A stretch of DNA of 64,000 bases from Cystobasidium ongulense (Eukaryota > Basidiomycota > Cystobasidiomycetes > Cystobasidiales > Cystobasidiaceae). The position numbers and the translations under genes are program-made. Positions 11,083-23,511 of this stretch are shown here, one piece after another (within the stretch, counting starts at the first letter, position 1; every line of letters starts with the position of its first letter). The stretch covers positions 248,001-312,000 of the forward strand of contig BQUP01000007.1 in assembly GCA_022835595.1 (NCBI GenBank), in the 5' to 3' direction. Under the pieces are notes generated by a model that saw nothing but the letters and a program-made list of their open reading frames with translations, did no database searches and had not been told where the DNA came from.

Positions 11083-13960
11083 ATGACCTCTCCTCCTCAG
11101 GTAAGCCAGCATTCGCGCTCCGCTTTCCAGGAGCGTGCCAGCTGATGTGTCCACCTTCCTGCAATGGTATCAGCCTCGAAAGAAGGTCTTCATAGGGTCA
11201 TTCATACACTCGCTCGCTCTACGAAAGCTGCAATACCTGCGCGACACACTGCTCGCTGTGGATGACCAGGGTATCATTGCCTTTGTCGTCTCTGAATCCA
11301 ACGACAAGCTCCACAATGGCACAAACGGGACGAACGGAGAGAGCCGAGGAATACAAACAGAGGAAGATGTGCAGTTTATACTCAGCCAGCATGGATGGGA
11401 GCTGGCAGAGACGCAGGTAGTCTGGCTCAAGAGAGGCGAGTTTATCATTCCTGGGTGAGCCTGCTTGTTTTTCCTGCCTTTCAGCGCTTGCAAGCTGATC
11501 TTCTGATGGAACCTTTGCAAGCCTTATCGACACGCACACAGTAAGCACTCAGCAGCTAGACCGCAGCAATGTCTACCTTTCTGACTAGCTCTGACTACGC
11601 TACCCTCTGTTCCAGCACGCTCCTCAGTATCCGTGAGTAATGCTGGCAGACTGCAAGCACGCCACTCGAAGAGCAGAACGTGCCTAAAAGATAGTCGCGC
11701 CGAGCTGACTTCTGAATAATCCTGCAGCAATCTTGGAAGGGGACAGCAAGTGCGTATTAAGTGTTCACTGCTTGCGTGACGGATCCGGCTGACCTGATTG
11801 TTTCGTTTCGCATCTGGTCCCTTTTGACAGTACCAACTTCTAGATTGGCTCAGTAATGTAAGTTCAGTACGAGCCTGGCGAGCAAGGCATAATCTAGCTA
11901 ATGAGGGACTGGCTCGTGTTATCGCCACTTTGTAATTGCAGCTCACCTTCCCGACCGAAGCTCGAGTAAGCAGCCTCACGCATTATTGCTGGGAACGATA
12001 AGCGGACTGAATTTGTTTCCTTTAATCAGTTCAGCGACCCTCACTACGCTCAGAGAACTTACGAATCAGTAGTTGCTAGAAACATAGCAGTTGGTGAGGA
12101 CGATATCTTTCCTTCGTTGAGCTTCCAGAGCCTGTATATCTCACCCCTCCACGATAGGCACCACAACATGTTGCTGGTACGGCACTTTGCATCTCGATGC
12201 GACAAAACAACTCGCTTCTATCCTTCACAAGCGTGGACAACGGTGCTTCGTAGGCAAATGTAACATGGACCGAAACAGCGCGTTAGATTACGTCGAGAAA
12301 GGAGCTGCAAAATCAATAGAAGATACGAAGGAATTCATCAAATACGTCAGAAGAGAATGTTGCGAGCCTTCATTCGCTACAACAGTCGATGACAATGTCA
12401 TCTTGTCCCCTCCGAATTCTCCTAGAAGCAGGAGCTTCACGAATGGCACGGCAGATTCAAGTTTCGCAAGTCTGCCGCCACCCAACGGGAAGACGTCCCC
12501 TACATCTCCTAGGGCCACTTCGGGTATACTATCACCGGGCTCACCACCACAAGGACAGGATTACTATTATCTGAATAAAGCACAAGGGCAATCTTCGGCT
12601 AGGATGAGCCATCGATCTTCGATATCAAGCGTGCATTCGACAAAGTCGACAAGCTCGACGGCTCGGTCTGAAGCTGCGAGACATGCAGCAAGTGCTCTCG
12701 TGCAGCCTATTGTGACACCTCGATTTGCTATCTCGTGTTCGGACGCTTTGATGGCTGGGTTACAGGCCATGGTTGCGAAAGGTAACATTGAGACCTTCCT
12801 TTAGAAGAACCCATCTGACTCTTCGACATAGATCCAACCCTTCATATACAGACCCATCTAGCAGAGAATCCAGCGGAGATTGAGTTTACCAAGCAGTTGT
12901 TTCCTTTCGCCGATAGCTATACGCAAGGTGAGTCTAGTGTCCAAAGTCTGTCGACTGGCGACATCGACTTACACGCTGCGCTTTCTACAGTGTACGACCA
13001 CTTCGGCTTGTTGACACCAAAGACCATCCTGGCGCATTGCGTTCATCTCGAAGAAAGCGAGATGCACTTGATCAAGGAGGCACAGTCCGGCATTTCGCAC
13101 TGCCCGACGTACGTTGTCTGCTCGTATCTTTAGGTACTGGGGATTCTTGGAAGCTGAGGCACAATGCATTGATAGGTCTAACCTCAATTTGAGAAGTGGC
13201 TGCTCGCCGGTCGCAGAACTATTGGATAAAGGTATTAAAGTGGGTCTTGGAACCGATGTTAGCGGAGGTTTTGGGTAAGCTGGCTGTCAGGTATTCCTGC
13301 CTGGATGCTTCGAGCTGAAACCAAACGGCAACCATAGTCTTGGCATCTTGACAGCTATTCGGGAAGCGAGTGTAGTATCGAAGGTCTTATCGTTCAACGA
13401 GAGTTCGCCCAAGGAAGTAAGCAAGGATCGAGGACGTTCATTAACGCCGAAAAAGTCAACACTTCCAAGCATAGAAGCCGTCGAGCCTGCAAATGACAAC
13501 AATGAAACCCAAGTCACTCCAGTAAAGAACACAGAAGCAATAGTTGAAAAGTTCTTAGGAAAACATCTACCTCTTGAAACACTCTTCTATCTGGCTACTA
13601 TGGGAGGAGCAGAAGTTTGCGATATGCAAGATCGAATTGGTAATTTCTTGGTTGGGAAAGAATTTGATGCTCTTCTTATCAAGACTGGTCAGAAGGAACA
13701 AGATTATAAGGGACCCTATTCTTTTGAAGATCAACCTAATCCAGCTTTGTTCATTGAACAAACTGATTCACTCGAAGCAATTTTCGAAAAATTCTTGTTT
13801 GCTGGAGATGATAGGAATGTAAGTTCCCTTTTTCGAACTTTCCCGCACTCGACTTTCCAGCAGACCTGTCCTCTCGGCTAACGCTTGTACTCGTCATATA
13901 CAGATCGGCAGCGTGTTCGTACGCGGCCGAGTGATTGGCGGAGCCAAGCCATTGCAGTGA
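11083..13960 (+). CDS. GUD1: Guanine deaminase with unusual Ser/Pro-rich insertions
   Basis: The enzyme hydrolyses guanine to xanthine and ammonia in purine salvage. Metal and active-site signals are present: DTHTHAPQYP, FSDPHYAQRTYESVVAR, YGTLHLDAT, RCFVGKCNMD, VTPRFAISCS, HIQTHLAEN, AHCVHL, SHCP, and GLGTDVSGG; the late part has IGNFLVGKEFDALL. The 5' half is extremely fragmented. Exons at 11522-11540, 11616-11632, 11728-11749, 11831-11857 and 11942-11965 are 17-27 nt each. Two insertions not normal for the family sit at about 12361-12705 (about 115 residues, Ser/Pro-rich, with SPTSPRATSG) and about 13396-13530 (about 45 residues). The final exon (13904-13960) ends GGAKPLQ. Identity is secure; the exact edges of some 3' exons are less so. 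Confidence 0.92.
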
Positions 13961-14363
13961 GACAACCGCCCGTAAGATGGCCCGCCTTACTGAAGGCATT
14001 GAGAACGTGCTTGTTACATTATAGCATATGCATTGCACAACGGCACATTTTGAACAAATTCATCACCCCAACTTTCTAGCACTTATCACATGGCATCCAC
14101 ACCGTAATTTTACATCTCCTTTCGACTACTTTGTGCTTGAACTGTTTGAAATAGAGGACATCGATTATAGATCTGCGCAACGATTATTTAGAGGCATCCA
14201 TAACCAAGTAAAAGGCATTCATCTAGATGTGTATATAGTGAAGGTGAGTAGGATGATTATGCTTTGAGCGTAAAGTTGGTAGTAACATATCCGAAAATGT
14301 TGAAGAAAAAGATCATGCATGCGACGAGCGCATCACTGGAGCAATTCCTTGCCTTCGAATTGA
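13961..14363. other. convergent intergenic region, GUD1 / HPC2
   Basis: These 403 bp lie between two 3' ends. They contain AT-rich 3'-UTR-like sequence. A forward frame at 14028-14267 lacks support. No repeat or RNA gene was seen. Confidence 0.3.
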
Positions 14364-17219
14364 TCATCGATTCATTTGACTAGCGACTTTCTTCTTCGCT
14401 TGCGTTACTGTATTCCAGAGATATGGTAAGGGAAGGAAGATTCGCATGTCAGACCAGCGCTTATCGCCCTATATCGTAGTTGACTACAAAAACAACTCAC
14501 ATTCTCGTGAGAGCTGATTACTGGTCATCCACCCTTCGGGCCAGAGTTGCACGAGCTATATCACATAAGATGACAGCTATCAGCTGGGTGTATCGATCTC
14601 ATTGAGCCAAAAGCTGCTTACTGTAGCATATCTGGCTTTAGTAGCATTCATAGCACTAGGAGGGTCTTTCTCCTCGACAGTTCTGCATGACAAAATCAGG
14701 TCAATCATTCAGCTTTCGCTTTACTTTTCCTTATCCAAGTGTACGTCTACTTCTCTGCTTGGGGACTTACGCTTTGTCAATTTGTCTTTCTGTTACTTCG
14801 GCGCTTAATGTCATTATTTTGAATAAGCACATTCGCAGGCCTTGAGTGAAGCGGAATTTAGGCTGGGGTTCGGGAGCTGGAGCATTACGGGTGTCAGCAT
14901 CGGTACGTTCAATGAAAAGTGTGTGTATACAGACGATGCAGAGGATGAATGACAAGGTAAGAAGAAGACTTACGTGCTGCATTAGCCGCGTTTGCATCGG
15001 TCTGAGGAGCGGGAGGTATCAAATCTCCATCTGAACCAACGGGCGTTAACGAGTTCCTAACGTTCTGTTGCCCATCTGCTGCGGGTGTAGCATTATTTTG
15101 CTCCGATGCAGAATTACCGTTCTCCATTCTCCAAATTTTCATTTCCTCTTCCCATTTCTGATGTTGCTCTTCAAATGATTTCATAGCTTCAGGTAACACT
15201 TTTTCCAATTCAACTTTGAATTCTTCAACTAATAAACTAATTTCACCCTCTAATTGAGCAGTTCTAATTTCACAAACTTCTCTTTTAATCATTTTATGCA
15301 TTGTAAATCTATTATAAGGGAATATATTTGGCATGATATTAAAGAAATTATCATCATATTCACCAGTTCTCATTGCTGTTAAAGCAGTTTCCATCAAAAT
15401 AGGTTTAATGTGAGGAGGGAATTTATTTTTAGGTACAAAAGACTCTTTTGAAACTGCTTGACGTAAAACTTCGAGTTGATTTTCTAAAATTTGCGTCACT
15501 GGTGCATATTCATAAACTCTTTTACCATCTTTTTTGTTCGGTGATGGATCGAAAGCAAATACATTCGTATTCTGGCGTGGTGGCTGTTGAGCGGAGGATG
15601 ATGAAGGAGCAGATGTTGAGGGTGCTTTATTGGTAAATGTAGCATTTGCAGCAGATGTAGCGAAGGACATGTCGATATCTCCATCATCGTCGAGCTGAAT
15701 TGGGGAGGTTCTAGATCCTACCGCCGAGCGTGAAGTGGGTGGTGCAGAAGTACCACCTGTTTCTGTACCATTACGTGATGGTGGAGGTGGTGTCTCTACT
15801 GCTGTTTTGGCGTCTGTGTCCGGGAAACCGAAGGATGTGGAGGAAGGAAGGTGAGAGTAAGGGACCGCATCACGCGACATGAGCGGTCCATTGGGATTGA
15901 GTGAAGAGAAATTGTGTGAAGGAGGAGGGACAGATTCATTTTCTGGCTTTGTGTAATGGTGAGAGGTTGTTGACGAAGAGGCTTTGCTGGGACTTCCTGG
16001 AGGAGCAGGTGAAGCACTGGCGCTATCGGGAGCACCAGGTCCAGAGATGATTTTTCCATCTGCTTTAGCTGCTTTCTTAGCTTCTCTAGCTGCGACAGCT
16101 TCAGAGACTAGCTTTACGCTCCCATCAGGCATAGTCATGGGAACTTTCGGTCTATTAACACTTCCTGCTTTTCTACCTTTCCTGCCTTTACCGTCTACAT
16201 CTTTAGTATCTCCACTTGCAGCAGTACTATTATTCTTGTCATCCTTCTTAACATGATTTTGTATTGAAGAGAGATTATTGTCATACACCTCGACTTCTCC
16301 TTGTATAGCGACGTATCCATCTACTTTAGGACGAGCTTGTACTTTTGGCTCATTCATGGCGAGCTCGGAATCATCGACGAATGGATCTTCGGCATCATAT
16401 CCTTCATCTCGGTCTAGTATGCGCTTCTTGCCTAATACAGGCTTCTTTGAACGTCGCGCCATTTCAATAGCTTCTCGCAGTTGACGTTGTGAGTCTGTTT
16501 CGTCTTCTTTCGGTTTGATATTTGACTGCATGATTGGTGTGCGATGAAACACAAGGTAGTGGGCAAGTACAGAGAGTGAAGGAAGAGCAAGAGCGTTATA
16601 AATCAGCATACTTGCAAGGAAGTACCATCGTGAACATTGCGCCACTCACTACACTCGCCTCAAGGCCTTCATTATCCGCGCCCGACCCTTCCTCCTCGGG
16701 GCCCTCATCGTCACTTCCACCAGAACTAGATCCCTCCTCTACGAGAGCCTCCTCAGATGGGAGTAATAAACCTTTTGATTGAGCCAAATCGCGTACATTG
16801 AATATTGGAACGTGTTTCGCGATGGGATCTCTACCTGGTGGATAGGGAGGAAAAGTGAACTGCATGCGTATTGTAGGCTGGATGCGGGGTTTCTTGATAG
16901 TTGGTTCAGCTGGTGATAAATGACGCGCTGCTGTTGTGGTGGCATTATTAGTTGTATTGGTGTTGCTGTCTTTCGCGGCTAAAATGGTCGAGACTGGCGC
17001 AGCTGCACTCGCACTGGCACTAGGCTCGGCTCGCTTCTGGCCTGGCACATATGTAGGCCTGTCGTCTACTGCTGCTGCTGCTGCTGATGTCTCGCCGCGC
17101 TCTGCAGCTTCGAGCCTTGCTTGCTCTTTGAGTGCTTCCTGCTCGAGACGGGCGAGCAGTCCACCAGCGACGCCGCGAGGCCCAGTTGGGAGAGCAGGTA
17201 GTGGGTCGTCGACTTGCAT
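14364..17219 (-). CDS. HPC2: Hpc2 / ubinuclein-type subunit of the HIR histone chaperone
   Basis: Hpc2 is the ubinuclein subunit of the HIR complex, which deposits H3-H4 outside S phase. Exon 1 (from 17219) encodes MQVDDPLPAL and a Pro-rich block with RMQFTFPPYPPG and VPIFNVRDLAQSKGLL, typical of the N-terminal region. A 124-nt intron (donor GTGAGTGG) joins EASV to SNIKPKED. Next comes the conserved HRD motif (YDAEDPFVDDSELA ... VDGYVAIQGEVEVY), a long Ser/Pro/Thr-rich linker, and a helical UBN-type middle domain. Small 3' exons give PKFRFTQGLRMCLFKIM, then EEKDPPSAMNATKARYAT, then LVQLWPEGWMTSNQLSRE, and a basic end KKKVASQMNR. The LWPEGWM block is diagnostic of ubinucleins. Linker codons are GC-rich and interior codons AT-rich. 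Confidence 0.88.
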
Positions 17220-18062
17220 CTTGTATGCTCGTAATCTCTACTTTATCTCTTTGTTATATTCTAGGCACCATAGCCTGGCGTTGTCGCTGTTGCTGCGTGC
17301 TTGCCGGTGCGTACAGTCTTGCCGAGTCGTCGGTGTCCCGTCGTGAGTGTTGCTGCAACCTGGTGATGGACGGTGGATGCTGTATGGTTTGGATGCTGCT
17401 GCAGCGTGTAGACTGCGACTGGATGCTGCTGTATGGCCGGCGTTGCCTCTGTCCTTCGCTTGTCTCTTCCAGCTGTGATGTCCGTCTGGAGAGCAAGCGC
17501 GAGCAGCGAGCAACTCCATTCACCTGCATCCAGCGTTCCTTCCATCCAATCCCATCCCAGTTCTCCCTTCCAATCTAGAAGTCGCTCTACGACGCCCCCA
17601 ATTTTGGCAGAGCGACGTTTTTGCGGTTGTTGCACTTGGGTCACGTGATCTATAGAATGGCTATATACGCAGAGAGTGCAGGGTAAAGCCAGATGCATGG
17701 TGACGGCACACCAGCCTCAGATTGGCTCGGACATCCATTGTAGACTTGACCTTCCCTCAGGCAGTTTCACACGACATCCTATGTGTAATATCCTAGCAAG
17801 TAGAGAAATTCGCCACCATCGCCACCCATGTCCGCAAGATCTGACGTTGGCGAGCAAGTTTCCAATTCAAGAGTGTTTCCAGCATATCCTGTCTCTATCT
17901 TCCTACTACTGACTACAACACACCTTACAGACCACCATTCTCAAGCTAGCCTTCATACACCCTGCAAGGATAGCCTTGCGACAGTGGTTCCCGCGATCTG
18001 CATCGTCACTCGCTTCAATACAGCGACTACACCACTTGCAACTCTGCAAGACTCTGCACTCT
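17220..18062. promoter_or_regulatory. divergent promoter region, HPC2 / UVE1
   Basis: These 843 bp separate two divergent starts. The palindrome TCACGTGA (17641-17648) is a typical bHLH E-box. Next to UVE1, a frame lacking any ATG is open from an acceptor-like CTTACAG at 17924-17930 into the UVE1 start and encodes a basic, acid-free stretch (see findings). No other gene was seen. Confidence 0.45.
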
Positions 18063-20611
18063 ATGGCTGAAGATGGTACTGCATCAGGGAGACCGTCAAG
18101 ATCATCATCATCCAGAATAGGCGTCACTTCATCCCCGGAGATTGCCTTTCCAGCGCCTGCTCCACCTTTGCCTTCTTCCTCCTCACGACCAAAGCGAGGT
18201 GCAGCACAAGCAGCAGCAGCTAGCATACTTGAAGCTGCTTCTACATCGCAGATAGCCAAAGATGGCTCACCTACATCCTCAGTGGAGGATGATAACGGCT
18301 CAGAAGAGCACGAAGCAGAGGGAGGCGCACCCAGTCTCACCAATGGAGACTCGGACTATGATGATGCTTCATCGGTGATCATCGATGGGAGAATGGGTGA
18401 AACGGATGAATGGACAATGGATGAATACGAGTACTCTGCGACTGGCAAGTACAAAGATGAGTTGACAGATGAAGAAGACTTGACGATGCCCCAAACCACG
18501 TCAAAACGTAAAGCGTCTACATCATCACCTGCTAAATCAAAGCGACTGGCCAAAGCTCCGAAAGTTCAAGTGAAGGATGAAGAAGATGGCACTACTGCCA
18601 TTGACTATGCCATGCCTGCGGAAGACACTGAAGATGTTAAACCTAAAAGAAAGGCCAAGTCTAAAGCCGCTAAAGCAGTTAAAGAAGCTACAGATGCGAT
18701 ACTAGCGAATGTCAAAAGCGAGAATGGCGCACAGTCAGGAGGAGAATCAGATCTAACCGACCTAGATGCTGAAGTGAAGCCTAAGAAAGCACGTAAACCA
18801 CGTAAACCAAGAGCTCCCAAACCAGAACCAGTCTATGTAATTCCAGAAGTAGAAAAATTACCAAATGATCAAGGTTACAAAGGTAGATTAGGTTATGCTT
18901 GTTTGAATACAATACTAAGAAATAGGAAACCACCTGTTTTTTGTAGTAGAACTTGTAGAATTGATACTATTAAGAAAAATGGTATGGAATTCCTCAAAGA
19001 ATTAGGTAGGACTAATGTTTTAGATTTGGCTACTTTGATACAATGGAATGAGGATAATGTGAGTTCTCCTGTCTCAATCGTCGTTTACCATGCAACAAAT
19101 TGGTTAGATATGCTGATGCATTGTCTTCTGTCCGTCCGTGCATGTGTGCAAAACAGAATATCAGATTCATGCGTCTCTCCTCTGAAATGTTCCCTTTCGC
19201 GAGTCATGGAGAATACGGCTACAATCTCGAATATGCGGACAAAGAGATCAAAGCAGCTGGTGATTTGGCGAACAAGTACGGTCATCGTGTAACTACTCAT
19301 CCTGGACAGGTAAGCCAATCTTCCGCCTGACTTGCTCCGTGATAATAGCTGATTTAGTCATGTGCCGTCTCTTCTCTCTTTTTGATGAAACGCAGTTCAC
19401 TCAACTTGGAAGTCCAAGAAAAGTCGTCGTTGATAACGCTATAAAAGACTTGACGTATCACTGCGAGATGTTGGACCGTATGGGAATTGGTAAAGAAGGT
19501 GTAATGATCATTCACGTATGTAGTTGCCCTTTTCGCATTTTACTCTTCGTATGGCGCTGATCTTTCGAAATGAACAGGGCGGTGGTGTCTTCAATGACAA
19601 GCCAGGCACAATCGAGCGATTGAAGAAAAATTATATCGAGCGCGTACCAGAAAATGTCAAAGGTCGACTCGTATTAGAAAATGATGAAATGGGATATAAT
19701 GTCGATGATTTACTTCCGATATGCGAAGACTTGAACATCCCTTTAGTACTAGACTATCACCATCACAATCTCTTCCCTACCGCTGAGAAAACTCTAGAAG
19801 AGTTAATGCCGAGAATCTTGGCTACTTGGGAGAAGAAAGGTATCAAACCTAAATTCCACCTTAGTGAACCTAGATTAGGCGCTGTTTCTTTGATGGAACG
19901 AAGAGCTCATTCAGATAGATGTAAATTGCTGCCTACGCCGTTACCTCCTCATGTTGGTGAGTCAGATATTTACCCTCACAGATAGCTATTTAAGGACTCT
20001 AAACTGATGCAAAATTGATCCATTCACGACCAGATCTCATGATTGAAGCGAAGGACAAAGAACAAGCTGTCTTCCAGTTGCACAGGATATACGATCTTCA
20101 ACCTACGATACATGAAAACCTTCGTCCTCCAGTAGATGTAGAATCACTTCGAACGAACGGACGAAAATCGAGTAAGAAGAAGAAAGTTAAAGCTGAAGAT
20201 GGTGAAGAAGAAGAAGTGGTTGAAGAAGAAGGTGAAGAAGTACCCGAGGGAATGACAGATATGGATGGAGCAGAAGTACTTCCACCTCCAGAACCAGTAA
20301 CTACTAAACCACGAACGAAGAAAACACCAGCTAAAAGAGCACCAAAGAAAGTAGACGGCGCAAAAGTCCCGAAGACACCCGGAGCAGGTGAAATTGCAGA
20401 TACGGAAGCAACCCCATCAAAAGCTAAACCGAAAAGGGAAGCATCGATTAAAACAGTTAAAAATGTTGAGAATGAAGAAGGAATGCCAATGCAAGTCGAT
20501 ATAAACGCTAATGAGAAGGTCATTGAACAGGTTTTGGCGGAACCTGCTGAAGCTCAACCTGTGGAGGATATGAAAAGTGATGCAAAAGTAGAGTGTGCTT
20601 CTGATGTCTAG
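18063..20611 (+). CDS. UVE1: UV-damage endonuclease Uve1 (UVDE)
   Basis: Uve1 nicks DNA 5' of UV photoproducts and other lesions, starting excision repair independent of NER. In several fungi it protects mitochondrial DNA. Exons are 18063-19058, 19157-19309, 19396-19515, 19578-19956 and 20034-20611. A disordered, basic and acidic N-terminus of about 250 residues precedes the TIM-barrel catalytic domain, which opens GYKGRLGYACLNTILR. Metal-binding and core blocks are visible: RFMRLSSEMFPFASH, TTHPGQFTQLGSP, MIIHGGGVFNDK, RLVLENDEMGY, LVLDYHHHNLFP, and PKFHLSEPR. A C-terminal tail of about 170 residues after NLRPP is Lys/Glu-rich, with repeated KKK and EEE runs. The start chosen is the first in-frame ATG. 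Confidence 0.95.
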
Positions 20612-21134
20612 ACACAGTAGCTGCACAGGTTCTGACGCAACAAAAGACTGAAAATGGATGATTGCAATAGCTTCAAGCAGACCGCGAGTGCTACCAAATG
20701 TGAATTGTTTCAATAGATAAAAAAGTACAATAGATTAGAAAGTTTACAATGCTTCCGTGTGCGTTCCCACTCTCGGCTGGATGCATCCGATGTTCCGACC
20801 TGCGGAGTACCCACTCCATATGCAAGTGCAATGCACTGATGTCCCAAATCTGCCAGTCTGATCTATTCCAATTTTTGAAGAGTCGCACTTTTCCTCTTTA
20901 CACTGTACAGCTTGTAGACTCTCGGGCTGCTTGCGATCTGGCCTATGCTTATAGAATGATACATGGCTGCCCATTCGCGACCTCGCGGACGCTGTCTGGA
21001 ACGGAGCCCCTGGACGAGTGGTTGAGATTGGCATTGAAGAAAATCAAGGTCAGGCAACAAAGTACCTGATCGTCCTGCAGCATCTTACCAATCAGCAGCG
21101 CAACGCTGTAAGAGCAAATCTACGGGAACTACAA
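20612..21134. other. convergent intergenic region, UVE1 / sugar transporter
   Basis: These 523 bp lie between two 3' ends. Reverse and forward frames of up to about 100 codons occur but none has motif support. Nothing else was seen. Confidence 0.3.
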
Positions 21135-23099
21135 CTAGCGATATACGCTCGCAATTAACACGGTCGCTACAGCCGCTATCGCAGCGAAGCCGAGGAAGAT
21201 ACTTTGCTGTCCTACTCTTTCCGCCAATGGCCAGAAAATTACACTCACGCCAAAATTCGTAAGCCAGTTCAGGGTGAGGCCGAATGAACCAGTTGCAGCG
21301 GCACTTTGAGGAGGAACGACTTCCGGAATGATGAGGAAGGGAATGGGTCCCAATCCTAATGAGAAAGATGCTACGAAAGCTATCACTGCTGTACTCGCTA
21401 TGATTGGAGAAGAATTGATGGAGAAGGACAGGAGTAGAGAGAAAAGAGACATGCATCCGATGGAGACGAGTAGCAGCGGTCTTCGGCCAACTCGCTGGAC
21501 AAAGAGAGAATATCAGTTACTGCAAAGCGGGCGATACGGAGCGGGTAGGCTTACATCGATGAGGTAAAGAGGAGGGAAAGTCTGCAGATATCGTCAGCTT
21601 AGCTTAGCGCATCTTCGCATAGCAAGCTCACCATGACGAAGTTCACAGCCGTGATAGTCAGAGCAATGTAAGCGGCGGAAGTCGGTAAAGCGTTCTTCAT
21701 GATGTCGGTCGAGTAGTATATGACTGGAATAGAAAGACAACTAGTATTAGCCACGTATAAGGGAACGACTGCGATGACTAGATACTGACCTGCATTAATT
21801 CCGCTCGCTTGCTGGGCGATCTGAGTAAGTGTTACGATGCGCAGTCCTTTTCTAGTCAAAGGCGATGTCATCACGCCCCATATTGTTTGAGGGGGTGGCT
21901 TGCTGCTAGCACGAGCTTGTGAACCCCCTTCTGCATCTGTTGGCTCTTCGTTAAGGAGTCTTTCATGTACGCCTGATGTTTCTTCCATCAGCAATTCGTA
22001 TTAGTGCAGGCCGACAGCACACAGTCTTACCGGTATCAACGTCTGAGTTGAAGCTGGAATCTTCTGCAGTAGAACTTGTTGCAGGAGAGCCAGCTTTATG
22101 TGATAGCCAAACTGGACTCTCTTGCATTATCGGTCCTATGAGAATTTGCACAGCTGCAACTCCCGCTGTAATGACAGGTACGAAGCGCCATGTTGCCTGA
22201 TGGCTCAGAGCCATTGAACACCCTTGCCCGACCATGATACCTGAGACGATACCAACTTGATTCAGAACACCTGTGTAATTGACAGGTCATGTTAAAAGCT
22301 GATGGGCGGAAGAGAGCACTCTCGAAATGCTCAAGCAGGCTCACCGATTCGACCCCTATGCTCCGGTGGAGCTATCTCCGAAAGGTACGTTGGAACTATT
22401 ACGGTAGCTATACCACAGCCTGGAGGAGAGCGAGTACTCTACGTCAGCGTTGCTTAGCTCAAACATCGTAGGTCTCCAGGAGATTATCGCAGCATTTCTG
22501 GGCGAAGACGTTGTGGCTCGCACACGCTTGGGTGGCAAAGCAGGCTCTAGAAGACCTCGCAGAAATGTATAGAGGCTCACCTATGCCAATTACAAGCCTG
22601 TGGTGCAAGCATATAAAAAGGTTAGATGTAAACAGTCACGTGCGGTCTCGTTGGACGTACCTTCCAAGCAGCAAGAGCACAAAGGCAGGAGCCAACGCCA
22701 TCACAGCACCGCCAATAGCAATGCTAGATGCACCAACTATACACGCTGAACGTCTACCTCGTTTGTCTGCTATTGTTCCTGTACAGAGGCTGCCTACAAG
22801 ACCCCCGAGTGTGTATATGCTAGTAAGATATCCGAAGCGAATTGCACTCATTGAAAAACAGGTAGGCAGCCATGATGTAGTTGATTGTATGCCTACACAG
22901 TTGATTGCTGCTGAGAGACTGTTAAGAGCACTAATGTTGAAGCCGTACTTGAAAGATTGACCCATCAGCTGGAGTAGACGCACGCCAGTAACCGCAATGC
23001 CATGTCAGCTGTACAACTCACCTGGAACGACAGCGTGCAGATCCAGAGACACTGTGCTGCAAGAGACGTTGTCCGTCCAGCTGCCTGAACGCTACTCAT
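21135..23099 (-). CDS. MFS sugar transporter (SLC2-like), short C-terminus
   Basis: This is a 12-helix major-facilitator protein of the sugar porter family, probably moving a hexose across the plasma or vacuolar membrane. Family signals are GYNISALNS-like FKYGFNISALNS, ADKRGRR in loop 2-3, YLSEIAPPEHRGRIG, QESPVWL (in place of PESPRWL), QIAQQASGIN (Q..SGIN), and RVGRRPLLLVSIGC in loop 8-9. It has about ten exons. One is only 17 nt (22581-22597) and encodes LVIGI together with split codons. The frame ends directly after the last hydrophobic segment (TVLIASVYR). The usual PETKG motif and hydrophilic tail are missing and I found no downstream exon that would supply them. The substrate is not deducible. 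Confidence 0.82.
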
Positions 23100-23511
23100 G
23101 TTTTGTCGACAACGATGAAGCGGCAGGGCGATAAGCTGGACAACTCTGGAGCCAAGCTACTGCTTTCGGCAACCAGCGCCACCATTTTGAGCAGCAACCA
23201 TGCAAGCTTGATTCAGTAAGTAGCAGACCCAGCCATGAAGCTATCAAAAATCGAAGCACAGAACGAACGAACGCAGTCGAGTCAAGACAGGTATTCATAA
23301 ACCCACGTACGCCGTTTGAAAGTGATTGTGGAGATTTGCAATGAGTGCGGTGATAATACAACGAAGTCACGGAAATAGAAAGGACGAACGGAAGAGTGCG
23401 GGTATATTATTTGTATTGCCTAAGCAGGAGTATCTTTGCTTACGATAGCAAGAAAAAGGCAATCATTGAAAGAGATTGTGGGGTTATTCGCTTTTATTGA
23501 TAGCTTCGGTC
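23100..23511. promoter_or_regulatory. upstream region of the sugar transporter
   Basis: These 412 bp lie 5' of the transporter and 3' of the next reverse-strand gene. They should hold its promoter. No motif was recognised. Confidence 0.3.
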
